A DNA stretch of 64,000 nucleotides from Mucilaginibacter rivuli (GCF_019391655.1 NZ_JAHXPQ010000004.1:372001-436000), one strand, 5' to 3'. Positions 17,934 through 27,285 are shown, counted from the first letter of the stretch. Program-made: numbers and translations. Notes: generated by a model from the sequence alone, not told the origin.

Positions 17934-17941
17934 CAAAAATA
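17934..17941 (-). promoter_or_regulatory. -7 promoter element of mrp
   Basis: Minus-strand TATTTTTG, exact TAnnTTTG, 12 nt before the mrp ATG at 17921. Confidence 0.5.
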
Positions 17942-18011
17942 TAAAACACCCTGTATGGGAGTTTGTTAGGGTAATAATCTTTGCGATTCTGTGTTGTAAA
18001 GATAAGATTAT

Positions 18012-18019
18012 TAGTTTTG
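18012..18019 (+). promoter_or_regulatory. -7 promoter element of the GT51 gene (TAGTTTTG)
   Basis: Exact TAnnTTTG match, 14 nt before the ATG at 18034. Confidence 0.45.
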
Positions 18020-18033
18020 GTCAAAATTCTAAG

Positions 18034-20199
18034 ATGCAGCGTATTCAAAATAAATATATCCGCATAGCCGGAATAGTTTTTCTTGTGTTATTTGTATTGG
18101 TACTAACAGGCGGCGCTATTGCCTGGTTTAAGCGCGAGCAATTGCTGCACAATGCCATCAACAAAGCTACTGCAAAAGCCAAAAGAGATTATAATTTAGA
18201 TGTAAAAATAGGTTTGGCGCACTTTACGGGCCTTAGTACGGTTTCTTTTTCAGAAATCACCATTGTGCCCGAAAATCGCGACAGCTTGCTGCATATTAAC
18301 AATTTTGAAGTAGGGGTAAAGATACTGCCGCTCATTTTTGGCGATATCAAACTCTCATCAGTTAAACTGGAAAATGGGTTGCTCAACCTTACCAACACCC
18401 ATGGTGTAAAAAACTTCGATTTCCTTTTCAAAAAGAAAAAAGATACCACACAGAACGTGCAAACCGATCTTTCGGTTGTGGCCAACAGCCTTATCAAACA
18501 GGTACTTTACAAAATTCCGGACGACCTGGATATTAAAGGGTTTAATGTGCGTTACCGCGATGACAGTACAAGTGTTAACATGCTCACCAAATATGCGTTA
18601 ATAAAAAACAGCGATCTCAGTTCGGCCATCATTATTAATAATGGCGAATCAACCTTGCATTTTACGGGTAAAATGCGCCCATCAGACAAGTATATCGATG
18701 TGTTGCTTTACGCGGATAATAAAAAGGTTGAATTACCCTTTATCCAAAAAAAATTCGGGCTTAAGTTAAGTTTTGATACACTCCGAACGGCCTTGAACAA
18801 AGTTGACCGCAGTGATGGCGAAACCCGCATATACAGTTCCCTGTCTGTAAACAACTTGCTCATCAATCATCCTAAACTGGCATCAAACGATATTATTGTA
18901 CCATCGGGTTCAATGGATGCCAACCTCTTTATCGGCCCACAATACGTATCGGTTGATAGTTCGTCGGTTATCCACATCAAAAACATTACCGCAAACCCTT
19001 ACATCAAATACACGTTAAAGCCAGCCAAAATTTACGAGATGAAGGTAGCCATGCCTTTTACCGATGCCCAACAACTCTTCAACTCCTTTCCGCAAGGTAT
19101 GTTTGACGCGTTAGAAGGCATACAGGTTTCGGGTAAACTGGCGTACAACCTCAATTTTCACCTGGATAGCACCAAACCCGATTCGCTTACTTTTATTTCC
19201 GATCTGCAGCAGGATAATTTTAAGGTTTTAAAATACGGCCGTACCAAACTCACCAAACTGAACGACGAGTTTGTGTACACCCCTTACGAGAAAGATAAAC
19301 CCATGCCGCCACGCACAGTAGGTCCGGCAAATCCATATTATACGCCACTGTCTGATATTTCGCCATACCTGCAGCACGCCGTGATGACGGCCGAAGACCC
19401 GTCATTTTATGTGCACCATGGCTTTGTGATACAGTCTATCAAAAAATCGATCGCTATTAATTTCAAGGAAAAGAAATTTAAACGCGGCGGCAGCACCATA
19501 TCTATGCAGTTGGTTAAGAACGCCTTTTTAAACCGGCATAAAACCCTTGCCCGCAAAATTGAGGAAACACTTATTGTATGGATGATAGAGAATACCCACA
19601 TTATGGCCAAAAGCCGCATGCTTGAGGTATATTTCAATATCATTGAATGGGGGCATAATGTATATGGCATAGGTGAGGCATCTCGTTATTACTTCGATAA
19701 AAAACCATCCGAACTTACGCTTGGCGAAAGCATTTATTTAGCCAGCATTGTACCTAAACCAAAATCGGGGCTATACTCGTTTCAGCCCGATGGCTCGCTT
19801 AAGCCTTACATCACCAATTATTTTAACCTGATAGGGGGATTAATGGCCGGCAAGGGTTATACCGAAAGGGATAGCAGCGGCTATGGTTTTTACAGTGTAC
19901 GGTTAAAAGAAAGCCTGCGCCAAAAAGTTGCGCAAACAGATTCTGCCACTATTAACCAACTTTTGAAACAGGATGAAGGCGGAGATGAAAACGCCGATGC
20001 CCTACCGGTTACCGTTATCGTACCCGATAAAAAAGCGAATTTCATTCAGCGTTTATTTGGTGGCGGCAAAAAAGACACCATTGTGACCAAGCGCCCCGAT
20101 ACCATAAAAACTCCAAAACAGCTCAGACAAGAACGCAGAGAACAAAAACGCAAAGAAAAAGAGGCTAAAAAAGCATTGTCAGACAAGGGTCTTTTTTAG
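18034..20199 (+). CDS. AsmA-like/GT51 fusion: membrane-anchored peptidoglycan glycosyltransferase
   Basis: 721 aa. One N-terminal transmembrane segment (~residues 9-30) is followed by ~390 residues of AsmA-like beta repeats (VKIGLAHFTGLSTVSFSEITI..., FEVGVKILPLIFGDIKLSSVKLENGLLNLTN). A GT51 transglycosylase domain occupies ~430-600: the catalytic Glu in MTAEDPSFYVHHGF, then RGGSTISMQLVKN, RKIEE, FNIIEWGHNVYGIGEASRYYF and LGESIYLASIVPKP. There is no transpeptidase domain, so it should polymerise but not crosslink glycan chains. The last ~45 residues are Lys/Glu/Arg-rich. The AsmA-like region before a GT51 is the unusual part. Confidence 0.88.
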   Translation: MQRIQNKYIRIAGIVFLVLFVLVLTGGAIAWFKREQLLHNAINKATAKAKRDYNLDVKIGLAHFTGLSTVSFSEITIVPENRDSLLHINNFEVGVKILPLIFGDIKLSSVKLENGLLNLTNTHGVKNFDFLFKKKKDTTQNVQTDLSVVANSLIKQVLYKIPDDLDIKGFNVRYRDDSTSVNMLTKYALIKNSDLSSAIIINNGESTLHFTGKMRPSDKYIDVLLYADNKKVELPFIQKKFGLKLSFDTLRTALNKVDRSDGETRIYSSLSVNNLLINHPKLASNDIIVPSGSMDANLFIGPQYVSVDSSSVIHIKNITANPYIKYTLKPAKIYEMKVAMPFTDAQQLFNSFPQGMFDALEGIQVSGKLAYNLNFHLDSTKPDSLTFISDLQQDNFKVLKYGRTKLTKLNDEFVYTPYEKDKPMPPRTVGPANPYYTPLSDISPYLQHAVMTAEDPSFYVHHGFVIQSIKKSIAINFKEKKFKRGGSTISMQLVKNAFLNRHKTLARKIEETLIVWMIENTHIMAKSRMLEVYFNIIEWGHNVYGIGEASRYYFDKKPSELTLGESIYLASIVPKPKSGLYSFQPDGSLKPYITNYFNLIGGLMAGKGYTERDSSGYGFYSVRLKESLRQKVAQTDSATINQLLKQDEGGDENADALPVTVIVPDKKANFIQRLFGGGKKDTIVTKRPDTIKTPKQLRQERREQKRKEKEAKKALSDKGLF

Positions 20200-20236
20200 A
20201 TGGCAGGTTTGTGACGATTATTAATGTTTAGACATG

Positions 20237-20244
20237 TATGTTTG
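20237..20244 (+). promoter_or_regulatory. -7 promoter element of the nitroreductase gene (TATGTTTG)
   Basis: Exact TAnnTTTG match 19 nt before the ATG at 20264. Confidence 0.45.
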
Positions 20245-20263
20245 AACATTAATTGTTAATAAC

Positions 20264-20893
20264 ATGTCCTTCATAGAAAAACTAAACAAAAGATACGCCG
20301 TCAAAAAATTTGACGACACAAAAAAATTAAGTGCTCAACAACTGGATGACCTGCTTACTGCAGTACAGCTATCCCCATCCTGCCTGGGCTTACAGCAATA
20401 CCGAATATTGGTTATTGAAGATCAGGCCACCCGCGAAAAGCTACGTGGAGCCGCTTACAACCAACAGCAGATCACACAGGCTTCGCAACTCATTGTTTTC
20501 GCTGCTGAAACGAATATCGACGACGCTTACGGTAAAAAATATATTGACCGCATTGCAGAAACCCGTGGTATTGACCGTGCCAACCTGGCACAATTTGAAC
20601 AAGCTGTTTTAGGCACCATCAATTCACGCAATCCTGATGACCGCGTTATCTGGGCACAAAAACAAGCCTATATAGCCTTGGGTGTTTTAGTTTCTGCTGC
20701 CGCCGATATGGGTATAGATGCCTGCCCGATGGAAGGCTTTGCTCCTGAAAAGTTTGACGAGATATTAGGGCTCAGAGAAAAAGGCTTGACCGCATCTGTT
20801 ATCGCAACCATAGGTTACCGTGCCGAAGATGATGCTTACAGCAAATTAGTTAAGGTGCGCAAACCAAAATCTGAGCTTTTCATCCACATTTAA
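20264..20893 (+). CDS. NAD(P)H-dependent nitroreductase family flavoprotein
   Basis: FMN-dependent oxidoreductase of the NfsB/nitroreductase fold (209 aa). KRYAVKKFDDTKKLSAQQLDDLLTAVQLSPSCLGLQQYRILVIE contains the FMN phosphate-binding Arg/Lys and the SPS-Q segment; ALGVLVSAAADMGIDACPMEGF and VIATIGYRAEDD are typical C-terminal blocks. Likely a dihydropteridine- or quinone-reductase-like enzyme; the substrate is unknown. Transcribed alone, ending at a strong bidirectional terminator. Confidence 0.9.
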   Translation: MSFIEKLNKRYAVKKFDDTKKLSAQQLDDLLTAVQLSPSCLGLQQYRILVIEDQATREKLRGAAYNQQQITQASQLIVFAAETNIDDAYGKKYIDRIAETRGIDRANLAQFEQAVLGTINSRNPDDRVIWAQKQAYIALGVLVSAAADMGIDACPMEGFAPEKFDEILGLREKGLTASVIATIGYRAEDDAYSKLVKVRKPKSELFIHI

Positions 20894-20915
20894 TAACTGT
20901 TGTTTTCCCCGAAGC

Positions 20916-20947
20916 AAAAAGCCCTCTGAATTATCAGAGGGCTTTTT
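20916..20947. terminator. Bidirectional intrinsic terminator
   Basis: Perfect 9-bp stem GCCCTCTGA/TCAGAGGGC (20921-20929, 20934-20942) with a 4-nt loop, flanked by five A on the left and five T on the right. It serves both the nitroreductase gene (+) and the permease gene (-), whose stops lie 23 nt and 3 nt away. Confidence 0.9.
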
Positions 20948-20949
20948 AT

Positions 20950-22641
20950 TTAATCTATCTCGGCAGAGTCCATACTATCCCAACCCTGCCTCCGGTAATA
21001 ACGGTACATAACCCAGTTTAAGGCGAATGCCATTGCTGCAAGCACCCATATTACAATTTCCCAACGGGCCAATACATAGTGGGCGTAGCCAACGCCACCT
21101 GCCAGTCCTAAAATAAACAGCGAAAGTAAGCCCTTGCCTCCGGCTTTTTTAGTAAGCAATGGTTTTGAAAAAGGCAGGCCTTTTATCATAAACAAGGCTT
21201 GCAGCATCCCGAATATCTGGTTTAAAAAGAAGGCCAAAATCATATCGTTAATAACACCCGGCCCCCAAACCGTCAACAGTAGTATGCTAATAATAATAAA
21301 ATAGGGTACAAAATAGAACGTAATGGCGGCCTTAAACATCCCGCTTAATATTTTTCCAGGCTCATTTACCGGCGTGGTATAATATATCCACGATGCTTTA
21401 TACTTTTCGCTGTAAGTTACATGTTGTAAAACTGTAGAGATAATAAACACGCTGATGTACAACAAAAAAATATACATTCTGCTATTCTGCAAACCCTCAA
21501 AAAAGTTATCGCCCTTGGTTGTAAAAGCCATGTAAACTACATACACAGGCCAGTAAGCAAATGAAGGATATACTTTCATTTTAAACTCGCGGGTGCGGGC
21601 GGCCAGTTTCCAGGTAATACGAAAACCGGCGTTCTCTACCGGGTCGCGGGCTACAATATTGGCTATTCGGCTTAATATACCGGGCTTTTTAACCTCTTTA
21701 GCTTTTGATGATGGCAATGATGCGCCGTCGCTCATGGCAATAATGGCCAGGCTGCGGTTAAAGCCTGGTGCCAATACCGTAACTACAAACCAGGTGCTTA
21801 CAACAGGCAGCATAATACCTGCAAAAGCTAAAATTGCGGTAAGGTAGCTTGCCCGTGATGCATGTATGAGTGTTTCATTCAAACAGGCAATCCATACGGA
21901 AGGTACCAGGTAAGTCCATTTATGGCTTAGCAGGTCAAAATGCATATTTGTTACAAAATCAAACAACCTCGGCATCCTGAAGATAGAAAAGATGATAATA
22001 GAAAAGCCTATCTGGAAATAGCTGATGATGTCTTTTACACGTTGCGGGCTAACAGAACGCATCAGTAGCAGGTAAACTATATTCACTAAAAATATACTAA
22101 ACAGCGTTGCTTCAATGATCTGGAAGAAAAACAAAGGTACAGCGGCAATGCCATCAATAAACCCGATCATCACCATGGCGGGCAGGCCTTGCATAAATGC
22201 CAGTTTCATTACGTAAATGGTAATGTGTAGTATCCGTGCCATAGATGCAGTGCGATCGCTCACGGGTCGGGGCAAAATAATATATTGGTCGCGTACATCT
22301 ATCAATACGCTGGTAAAATCTGTGATAAGCACCAGCGACATCAGCAACATAAACAGCATAAAGTAAACGGCCTGGCCAACCATTGGGCTATCAAAAATAA
22401 ACAGCACAATACCGTAAAACGAGCCCATTAACAACGTAACAAATATTACAGCCCATGATGTTCCGCCGGTTTTTGTACTGGCGGTTGCCGCACCCTTTTT
22501 ATTACCCAACATAGCCTTGGGCCTGCGGTTATCTATCATCAGTTTTACACGCAAAATATGGTTAAGCTGATAGGTATCAACACCTGTACGTTCCAGAAAA
22601 GGGTAAAACCAGGTTATTATTTTTAAAAGTAGGTTATCCAT
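20950..22641 (-). CDS. Putative ABC exporter permease (large membrane protein)
   Basis: 563 aa with about twelve hydrophobic segments from residue ~65 onward, and a soluble N-terminal stretch (MDNLLLKIITWFYPFLERTGVD...). A cytoplasmic loop of ~60 residues near the middle holds ILSRIANIVARDPVENAGFRITWKLAARTREFKMKVYPSF. There is no enzyme motif. It starts 8 nt after the ABC ATPase gene, so the pair most likely forms one ABC-2-type exporter; the substrate is unknown. The loop position resembles two six-helix halves fused into one chain. Confidence 0.75.
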   Translation of the reverse strand: MDNLLLKIITWFYPFLERTGVDTYQLNHILRVKLMIDNRRPKAMLGNKKGAATASTKTGGTSWAVIFVTLLMGSFYGIVLFIFDSPMVGQAVYFMLFMLLMSLVLITDFTSVLIDVRDQYIILPRPVSDRTASMARILHITIYVMKLAFMQGLPAMVMIGFIDGIAAVPLFFFQIIEATLFSIFLVNIVYLLLMRSVSPQRVKDIISYFQIGFSIIIFSIFRMPRLFDFVTNMHFDLLSHKWTYLVPSVWIACLNETLIHASRASYLTAILAFAGIMLPVVSTWFVVTVLAPGFNRSLAIIAMSDGASLPSSKAKEVKKPGILSRIANIVARDPVENAGFRITWKLAARTREFKMKVYPSFAYWPVYVVYMAFTTKGDNFFEGLQNSRMYIFLLYISVFIISTVLQHVTYSEKYKASWIYYTTPVNEPGKILSGMFKAAITFYFVPYFIIISILLLTVWGPGVINDMILAFFLNQIFGMLQALFMIKGLPFSKPLLTKKAGGKGLLSLFILGLAGGVGYAHYVLARWEIVIWVLAAMAFALNWVMYRYYRRQGWDSMDSAEID

Positions 22642-22649
22642 CTGCGTGG

Positions 22650-23423
22650 TTAGTCAAAGGCGTTCATAATATCGTCTGTCTCGTGGTTCGATTCATCGCG
22701 CCCGGTTAGCTTGGCAAATATCTGTTCCAGCGTATCGCTATGATTTTGCTTCAGCGACTCGAAAGTACCATCAGCTACAATCTCACCTTTGTTAATAAGC
22801 AATATCCTGTCAGATACCTTTTCCACCACATCCATCATGTGTGAGCAGTAAAATATGGTCTTGCCTTCGGCAGATAAGCGTATGATCAATTCCTTCACCA
22901 TAATAACCGCGTTGGCATCCAATCCAGATAGTGGCTCATCCAGAACAATAATGCGTGGGTTATGTATAATGCCCGATATCAGCAATACCTTTTGTTTCAT
23001 CCCTTTGCTAAAGGTGTCCATCCTGTCGTTCAGGTTAGCGCCAAGGCCAAAGGCAGTAAGTAATTTCTGTGAGCGTTCGGTTAAAACGTCTTCTTCCAGC
23101 TCATACAGCTTACCCACAAAATCCAGGTATTCCATAGGGGTAAGTACTTCGTATATTTCGGCATTCTCGGGCACATAGCCTATCAGGCGCTTTATCTCGA
23201 GCGGATTAGTATTCATGTTGTATCCATCAACAATCAGTTCTCCCTCAAAATCGGGTATCAAGCCGGTGAGTATTTTTACTGTGGTTGATTTTCCCGCCCC
23301 GTTAGGCCCGATGTAGCCAATTACCTGGCCGGGTAGAATATCCAGTGTAAGGCCTTTTAAAACCTGTTTTGAACCGTACGATTTTGTAAGGTTTTTGATT
23401 TGTATTAATGGGGCGGTACTCAT
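22650..23423 (-). CDS. ABC transporter ATP-binding protein
   Basis: 257-aa ATPase: Walker A GPNGAGKST (~37-45), Q-loop GYVPENAEIY, a signature that reads FSKGMKQKV instead of LSGGQ, Walker B RIIVLDEPLSGLD and the switch His in FYCSHMMD. The altered signature and the overall sequence fit the ABC-2 (drug/Na/NosF-like) exporter subfamily. The C-terminal ~40 residues (LEQIFAKLTGRDESNHETDD) are acidic. It precedes the permease gene in a two-gene operon. Confidence 0.92.
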   Translation of the reverse strand: MSTAPLIQIKNLTKSYGSKQVLKGLTLDILPGQVIGYIGPNGAGKSTTVKILTGLIPDFEGELIVDGYNMNTNPLEIKRLIGYVPENAEIYEVLTPMEYLDFVGKLYELEEDVLTERSQKLLTAFGLGANLNDRMDTFSKGMKQKVLLISGIIHNPRIIVLDEPLSGLDANAVIMVKELIIRLSAEGKTIFYCSHMMDVVEKVSDRILLINKGEIVADGTFESLKQNHSDTLEQIFAKLTGRDESNHETDDIMNAFD

Positions 23424-23549
23424 TTTTTTAAGGTTTAATTATGCCGATAAGATACACTTTTTATTAGTTTGTTACTGATTGTGGCTACTTCTGTAAAATA
23501 TTTGATTGCCATTCCTGTATTTCGGGCTTAAAATGTATTTTAGCCCCTA

Positions 23550-24455
23550 ATGCGCAACAAGTATTATTTATTCGTTATTCTTATCCCGTTCATCAGCTTA
23601 TCGTGCAAACAGAAAGCCGCCCCTGAACATCCCTCTTTTAAAAGTGTTTTTGGCATCAAGTTTACCGAGGTAAAACGGGTATTTGATAATGGCCTATCAT
23701 TCGCGCAAAATGGCTACCAGATGAGGCCCGACTGGCAGCTCACCTTCGTATCAACTGATTCGGTGAATATTTACAGCCCGGGGAAAAAGATATTTTTAAA
23801 CTGCCCCGTAGCGTTTGATCATGATTCTGTTTTTAACGTTGCCTGGGCATGGATAAAACTCCGTAAGTTAAGTAAAGACAGCATGGTTTTCCAGGTATTA
23901 CATGTAGAGAACCAGGTAATATCAGACACCAAATCGAACATGTTTATGACGCTTTATGCGGATGATTATATCAAAAACAAGCTGCATACTACAGCACAGC
24001 AATTGCAGCACCCATCCCGCAAGGATACCCTTTACATAAAAAAACGCATTGCCGAAGTAACCAATATTACCGACAGTGCTTTTTCTGCAACAGAACAGGC
24101 CATATTGAAAAGTAAAAGTGCTACGCTTATCTTAGAGCAGGTTAAACCCGATGTTGACCCGGGGAGTATGGAAGAACCGTTGCCAACTTACATGTTACCC
24201 GAATACAATATTAGCATCAGTAAAGCTTACGATGATTTTTACTATTCCTTTTCGGTGATTATTGATGCCAAAGGCGAAATGCAATTTTACCGCTCCACCA
24301 CGGTTTTAATGCCCGAGTTTGCCGAGCGGACCAAAAAAACCATCCGCGCTATTATAGCTGGCTATCTTAAACATTATCTTGATATTACACCCGGCAAAAC
24401 ACTCGGTATGCCACACGCCAGTATGATCTTGCTGAATATGACGGGGAAAAAATAG
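23550..24455 (+). CDS. Putative lipoprotein, unknown function
   Basis: 301 aa with a lipoprotein signal (VILIPFISLSCKQK; lipid-attachment Cys ~20). The mature part has repeated short beta-like stretches (WQLTFVSTDSVNIYSPGKKIFLNCPV...), one charged helix (NITDSAFSATEQAILKSKSATLILEQ) and a conserved-looking C-terminal block (YSFSVIIDAKGEMQFYRSTTVLMPEFAERTKKTIRAIIAGYLKHYLDITPGKTLGMPHASMILLNMTG) that recalls periplasmic TonB-like folds. I do not recognise a family. It is divergent from the ABC operon, with 126 nt between the starts. Confidence 0.65.
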   Translation: MRNKYYLFVILIPFISLSCKQKAAPEHPSFKSVFGIKFTEVKRVFDNGLSFAQNGYQMRPDWQLTFVSTDSVNIYSPGKKIFLNCPVAFDHDSVFNVAWAWIKLRKLSKDSMVFQVLHVENQVISDTKSNMFMTLYADDYIKNKLHTTAQQLQHPSRKDTLYIKKRIAEVTNITDSAFSATEQAILKSKSATLILEQVKPDVDPGSMEEPLPTYMLPEYNISISKAYDDFYYSFSVIIDAKGEMQFYRSTTVLMPEFAERTKKTIRAIIAGYLKHYLDITPGKTLGMPHASMILLNMTGKK

Positions 24456-24517
24456 CCCGTAGCAGTTATGGATTTTTAATTATCTCTGCATCATACTATC
24501 AGCTAAACCAGATAGCT

Positions 24518-25411
24518 ATGAAAAAGATAACTTATGTCCTCCTGTTCGCTTCAACTCTTATTTCTTGCGGTCACAATCATTTTAAAGGAGATGCAATAGC
24601 TAATTCTCCATTGCCAACAGTAAGCGCGGATGCCGAAGTGCAAATAGCCGCGCCGAGCGAACAGCACATAATCATGCCCGGCAATGCCAACGAGAAGGTT
24701 AAAATAATGGACGTTGCTTTACAAGCACCCCCAGACAAAAACTTTACTGCAGACACATCAAAGAAAATTACCAAAGAAGGCGAACTTCGTTTTGAAACAC
24801 CTGATGTTGTGAAAACCAGGAAAAACATACTGCATTCAGTACAAAACGCGGGTGGCTATATTGCCGAAGATACGCAATCGAAAGAAGAAGGATCAGGCGA
24901 TAAAACCTATGTTCTAAAGGTGCGGATTCCGAGTAAAAACTTTGATTTTTTGATAGATACCGTTGCCACTAACGCGGATAAAATAGATTCACGGAACATC
25001 AGGGTGAAAGACATAACTACCGAATACATTGACACCAAAACCCAGATAGAAAACAAAAAAAAGCTGGAGCAAACTTATATTGGGCTGCTTGGCAAAGCTG
25101 GTAAAATGGCTGATGTATTGCAGATAGAAGATAAGATCAGCGAAATACAGGGCGATATTGAATCAACACAGGGCCGATTGAATTATATGACGAAACAGGT
25201 TGCCTACAGCTCGCTCGATATTACATTTTACAGCAAAAGTACAATAGCTGATTCCGGAACAGGTTTTACCTACGAACTAAAAACCGCACTCGGCGAGGGT
25301 TGGAGCATTGTGCAAACCACTTTCTTTTTCCTGATAGATATTTGGCCTGTGTTAATTTTATGCTTTGCTTTTTATTGGTTTGTGGTAAGGCGCAAAAAAC
25401 GCTTGGCTTAA
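24518..25411 (+). CDS. DUF4349 domain lipoprotein
   Basis: 297 aa with a lipobox (FASTLISCGHN, Cys ~17). A DUF4349 domain covers about residues 85-250: KEGELRFETPDVVKTRKNILHSVQNAGGYI..., with a coiled-coil insertion (DTKTQIENKKKLEQTYIGLLGKAGKMADVLQIEDKISEIQGDIESTQGRLNYM). A C-terminal transmembrane helix (~265-288) ends in RRKKRLA. DUF4349 proteins are membrane-anchored with no known activity. It starts 62 nt after the previous lipoprotein gene; co-transcription is possible. Confidence 0.85.
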   Translation: MKKITYVLLFASTLISCGHNHFKGDAIANSPLPTVSADAEVQIAAPSEQHIIMPGNANEKVKIMDVALQAPPDKNFTADTSKKITKEGELRFETPDVVKTRKNILHSVQNAGGYIAEDTQSKEEGSGDKTYVLKVRIPSKNFDFLIDTVATNADKIDSRNIRVKDITTEYIDTKTQIENKKKLEQTYIGLLGKAGKMADVLQIEDKISEIQGDIESTQGRLNYMTKQVAYSSLDITFYSKSTIADSGTGFTYELKTALGEGWSIVQTTFFFLIDIWPVLILCFAFYWFVVRRKKRLA

Positions 25412-25453
25412 TAATAGCAATTGGTTTTGGTTCCCCCTTTAGAGGGTTAAGGG

Positions 25454-26719
25454 CTATGCTATTTCCATCGCATGCGCCATTTCTACCTGTTGCCTTAACG
25501 ATTGCATTTTCTTTTTGTTCAACCTCAAAAATCGAACATGGAACAAACCGATGATGAGCGCCACAATACCTTCAGCTAAAATAGTATTTTGTGTACCAAT
25601 AAGATGCGATACCGTGCCTATGAGTAAGCCACCTAAAGGCATCATACCAAAAACCGCCATGGCATAAAAACTTACCACCCGCCCGCGCATGGATGGTATT
25701 ACCGTAGTTTGCACAATGGTATTACTGATAGTAATTTGCGACATCCAGCCGTAACCGGCCATTGTACAAAACACCAAAAACAACAGGTAATTCGCCTCGT
25801 GCGATAGCAATATCAGCCCCGCACCCAATACCAGTGTGTTGATAGCCAGTATTTTTTTAAGATTAGTACCCGGCTTTTGCGATGCTAAAAAAATAGCCGC
25901 CCCAAAAGATCCCAAACCGATAACACCCTCTATCACGCCGAAGGTTTTGGCATTGCCATGAAATACCTGGTCGGCATATATGGGTATCAGGTTGGCAAAT
26001 GGCAGCGAAAACAAGCTGATGAGCGTAAGCATGAGCAACACGTACCGGATGGATGGTGTTTGCTTTAAATAGGCCAAACCCTCCTTCAATTCTTCGGAAG
26101 CTTTTTTAGGGTGGGGTTTAGAAAGATAATCGGGCATACGCATTTGCAGCAGCGATATGATAACGGCCACAAAACTTAACGCATTCAGCGCAAAGCAAAT
26201 TCCATCGCCAAATTTAACCAGTACAAATCCAGCTATTGCCGGACCAATAATGCGTGTTAACGTAACCATAGATGAGTTTAACGCCAGCGCGTTTGCCAGA
26301 TCGTTCTTATCGTCAACCATTTCGTAAACCAGCGATTGCCGGGCCGGTACATCAAAAGCGTTAATGATGCCCAAAATGATACCGAGCACAATGATACCCC
26401 AAACAGAATAATAGTTGAGCAGTATCATAGCGGCAAGTACAATGGCCTGCACCATTGATGCTACCTGTGTCCACAACAACACCTTATAACGGTTATACCT
26501 ATCAGACACCACACCACCCGCTACCGACAATACAAACGACGGAAACAAAAAAGCGAAGGCCGCCAAGCCCAATATAAAGGTGGAATGGGTAAGCGTGTAA
26601 ATGATCCAGCTCGCCGCCGTGCGTTGCATCCATGTACCCAATAATGATACTGACTGTCCGCTGAAATATAACCTGAAATTGCGGCTCTTAAATGCACTGA
26701 ATGTGGTTGCTGTTGTCAT
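25454..26719 (-). CDS. MFS exporter (EntS-like, 12 TM)
   Basis: 421-aa major facilitator of the EntS/MFS_3 type. It starts with FSAFKSRNFRLYFSGQSVSLLGTWMQRTAASWIIYTLT, a hallmark of that branch, and has the loop 2-3 motif GGVVSDRYNRYKVLL and the RQSLVYEMV segment after TM4. There are twelve predicted helices. The MarR-type regulator lies 37 nt upstream on the same strand, suggesting a self-controlled efflux operon. The substrate may be a siderophore, drug or fatty acid. Confidence 0.9.
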   Translation of the reverse strand: MTTATTFSAFKSRNFRLYFSGQSVSLLGTWMQRTAASWIIYTLTHSTFILGLAAFAFLFPSFVLSVAGGVVSDRYNRYKVLLWTQVASMVQAIVLAAMILLNYYSVWGIIVLGIILGIINAFDVPARQSLVYEMVDDKNDLANALALNSSMVTLTRIIGPAIAGFVLVKFGDGICFALNALSFVAVIISLLQMRMPDYLSKPHPKKASEELKEGLAYLKQTPSIRYVLLMLTLISLFSLPFANLIPIYADQVFHGNAKTFGVIEGVIGLGSFGAAIFLASQKPGTNLKKILAINTLVLGAGLILLSHEANYLLFLVFCTMAGYGWMSQITISNTIVQTTVIPSMRGRVVSFYAMAVFGMMPLGGLLIGTVSHLIGTQNTILAEGIVALIIGLFHVRFLRLNKKKMQSLRQQVEMAHAMEIA

Positions 26720-26756
26720 TTCTCTCTATCCTTCCCTTTTATTGTGTTATCATGCC

Positions 26757-27191
26757 TCAATCAAAATCGATCAGTTTTGTTAAGGGTTTTATTAATTTAA
26801 TTAATGCCTCCTGCTCTTCGGGGGTGCAGCTTTCCCTGATGGCCTTGTTGAGCCATTCATCACGTTCGCTGCGCATTTTTTCTATCATGGCTTCTCCTTC
26901 CGGCGACAAGGCAATGATGGCCTTTCTTTTATCTTCCTGCGACATGGTGCGGGTGATATAACCTAATTCCAAAAGATAATTTAACACCTGGCTCATGCTT
27001 TGCGTGGTGATATGCTCCATGGCGGCAAGCTCGTTGGGTAGCAATTGTTTATGTACAGATAATAAACCCAGGGTTGATCGCTCGGTGAGCGAAAGGCCTT
27101 GCCCTGTCGCCGACTTCTTTCGCAGCTTTTTAAACAGCAGGGTCACTGCACTACGCAGATCTGATGCTAACTGTAGGTTACTTTGTTCCAT
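26757..27191 (-). CDS. MarR family transcriptional regulator
   Basis: 144-aa winged-helix protein: LTERSTLGLLSVHKQLLPNELAAMEHITTQSMSQVLNYLLELGYITRTMSQEDKRKAIIALSPEGEAMIEKM shows the recognition helix (TTQSMSQVLNYLLELG) and the wing with conserved D-x-R (QEDKRK). The N- and C-terminal helices form the dimer interface. It probably represses its own operon with the MFS exporter through the palindromes at 27201-27225, which overlap its -7 region. Confidence 0.92.
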   Translation of the reverse strand: MEQSNLQLASDLRSAVTLLFKKLRKKSATGQGLSLTERSTLGLLSVHKQLLPNELAAMEHITTQSMSQVLNYLLELGYITRTMSQEDKRKAIIALSPEGEAMIEKMRSERDEWLNKAIRESCTPEEQEALIKLIKPLTKLIDFD

Positions 27192-27200
27192 TTTACGAAA

Positions 27201-27225
27201 GTAAACTTGTAAGTTTACCTTACAA
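27201..27225 (-). promoter_or_regulatory. Probable MarR operator overlapping the marR promoter
   Basis: Two nested perfect inverted repeats: GTAAACTT (27201-27208)/AAGTTTAC (27211-27218), and TTGTAAG (27207-27213)/CTTACAA (27219-27225). They lie 10-34 bp upstream of the marR ATG and adjoin a minus-strand GATATTTG (27223-27230), one base off the TAnnTTTG -7 element. Size and symmetry fit a MarR dimer site. Confidence 0.65.
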
Positions 27226-27285
27226 ATATCGGGTTTGGTAAGATCAGGAGAAAGTCATTTTTGAGAGATAAGAAATGGGACCAAA

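Noticed and set aside
25430..25456. Short CCCTTT/AAGGG hairpin between the DUF4349 and MFS genes as a terminator.
   Set aside because: The arms are imperfect and no T-tract follows in either direction, so it is not listed as a feature.
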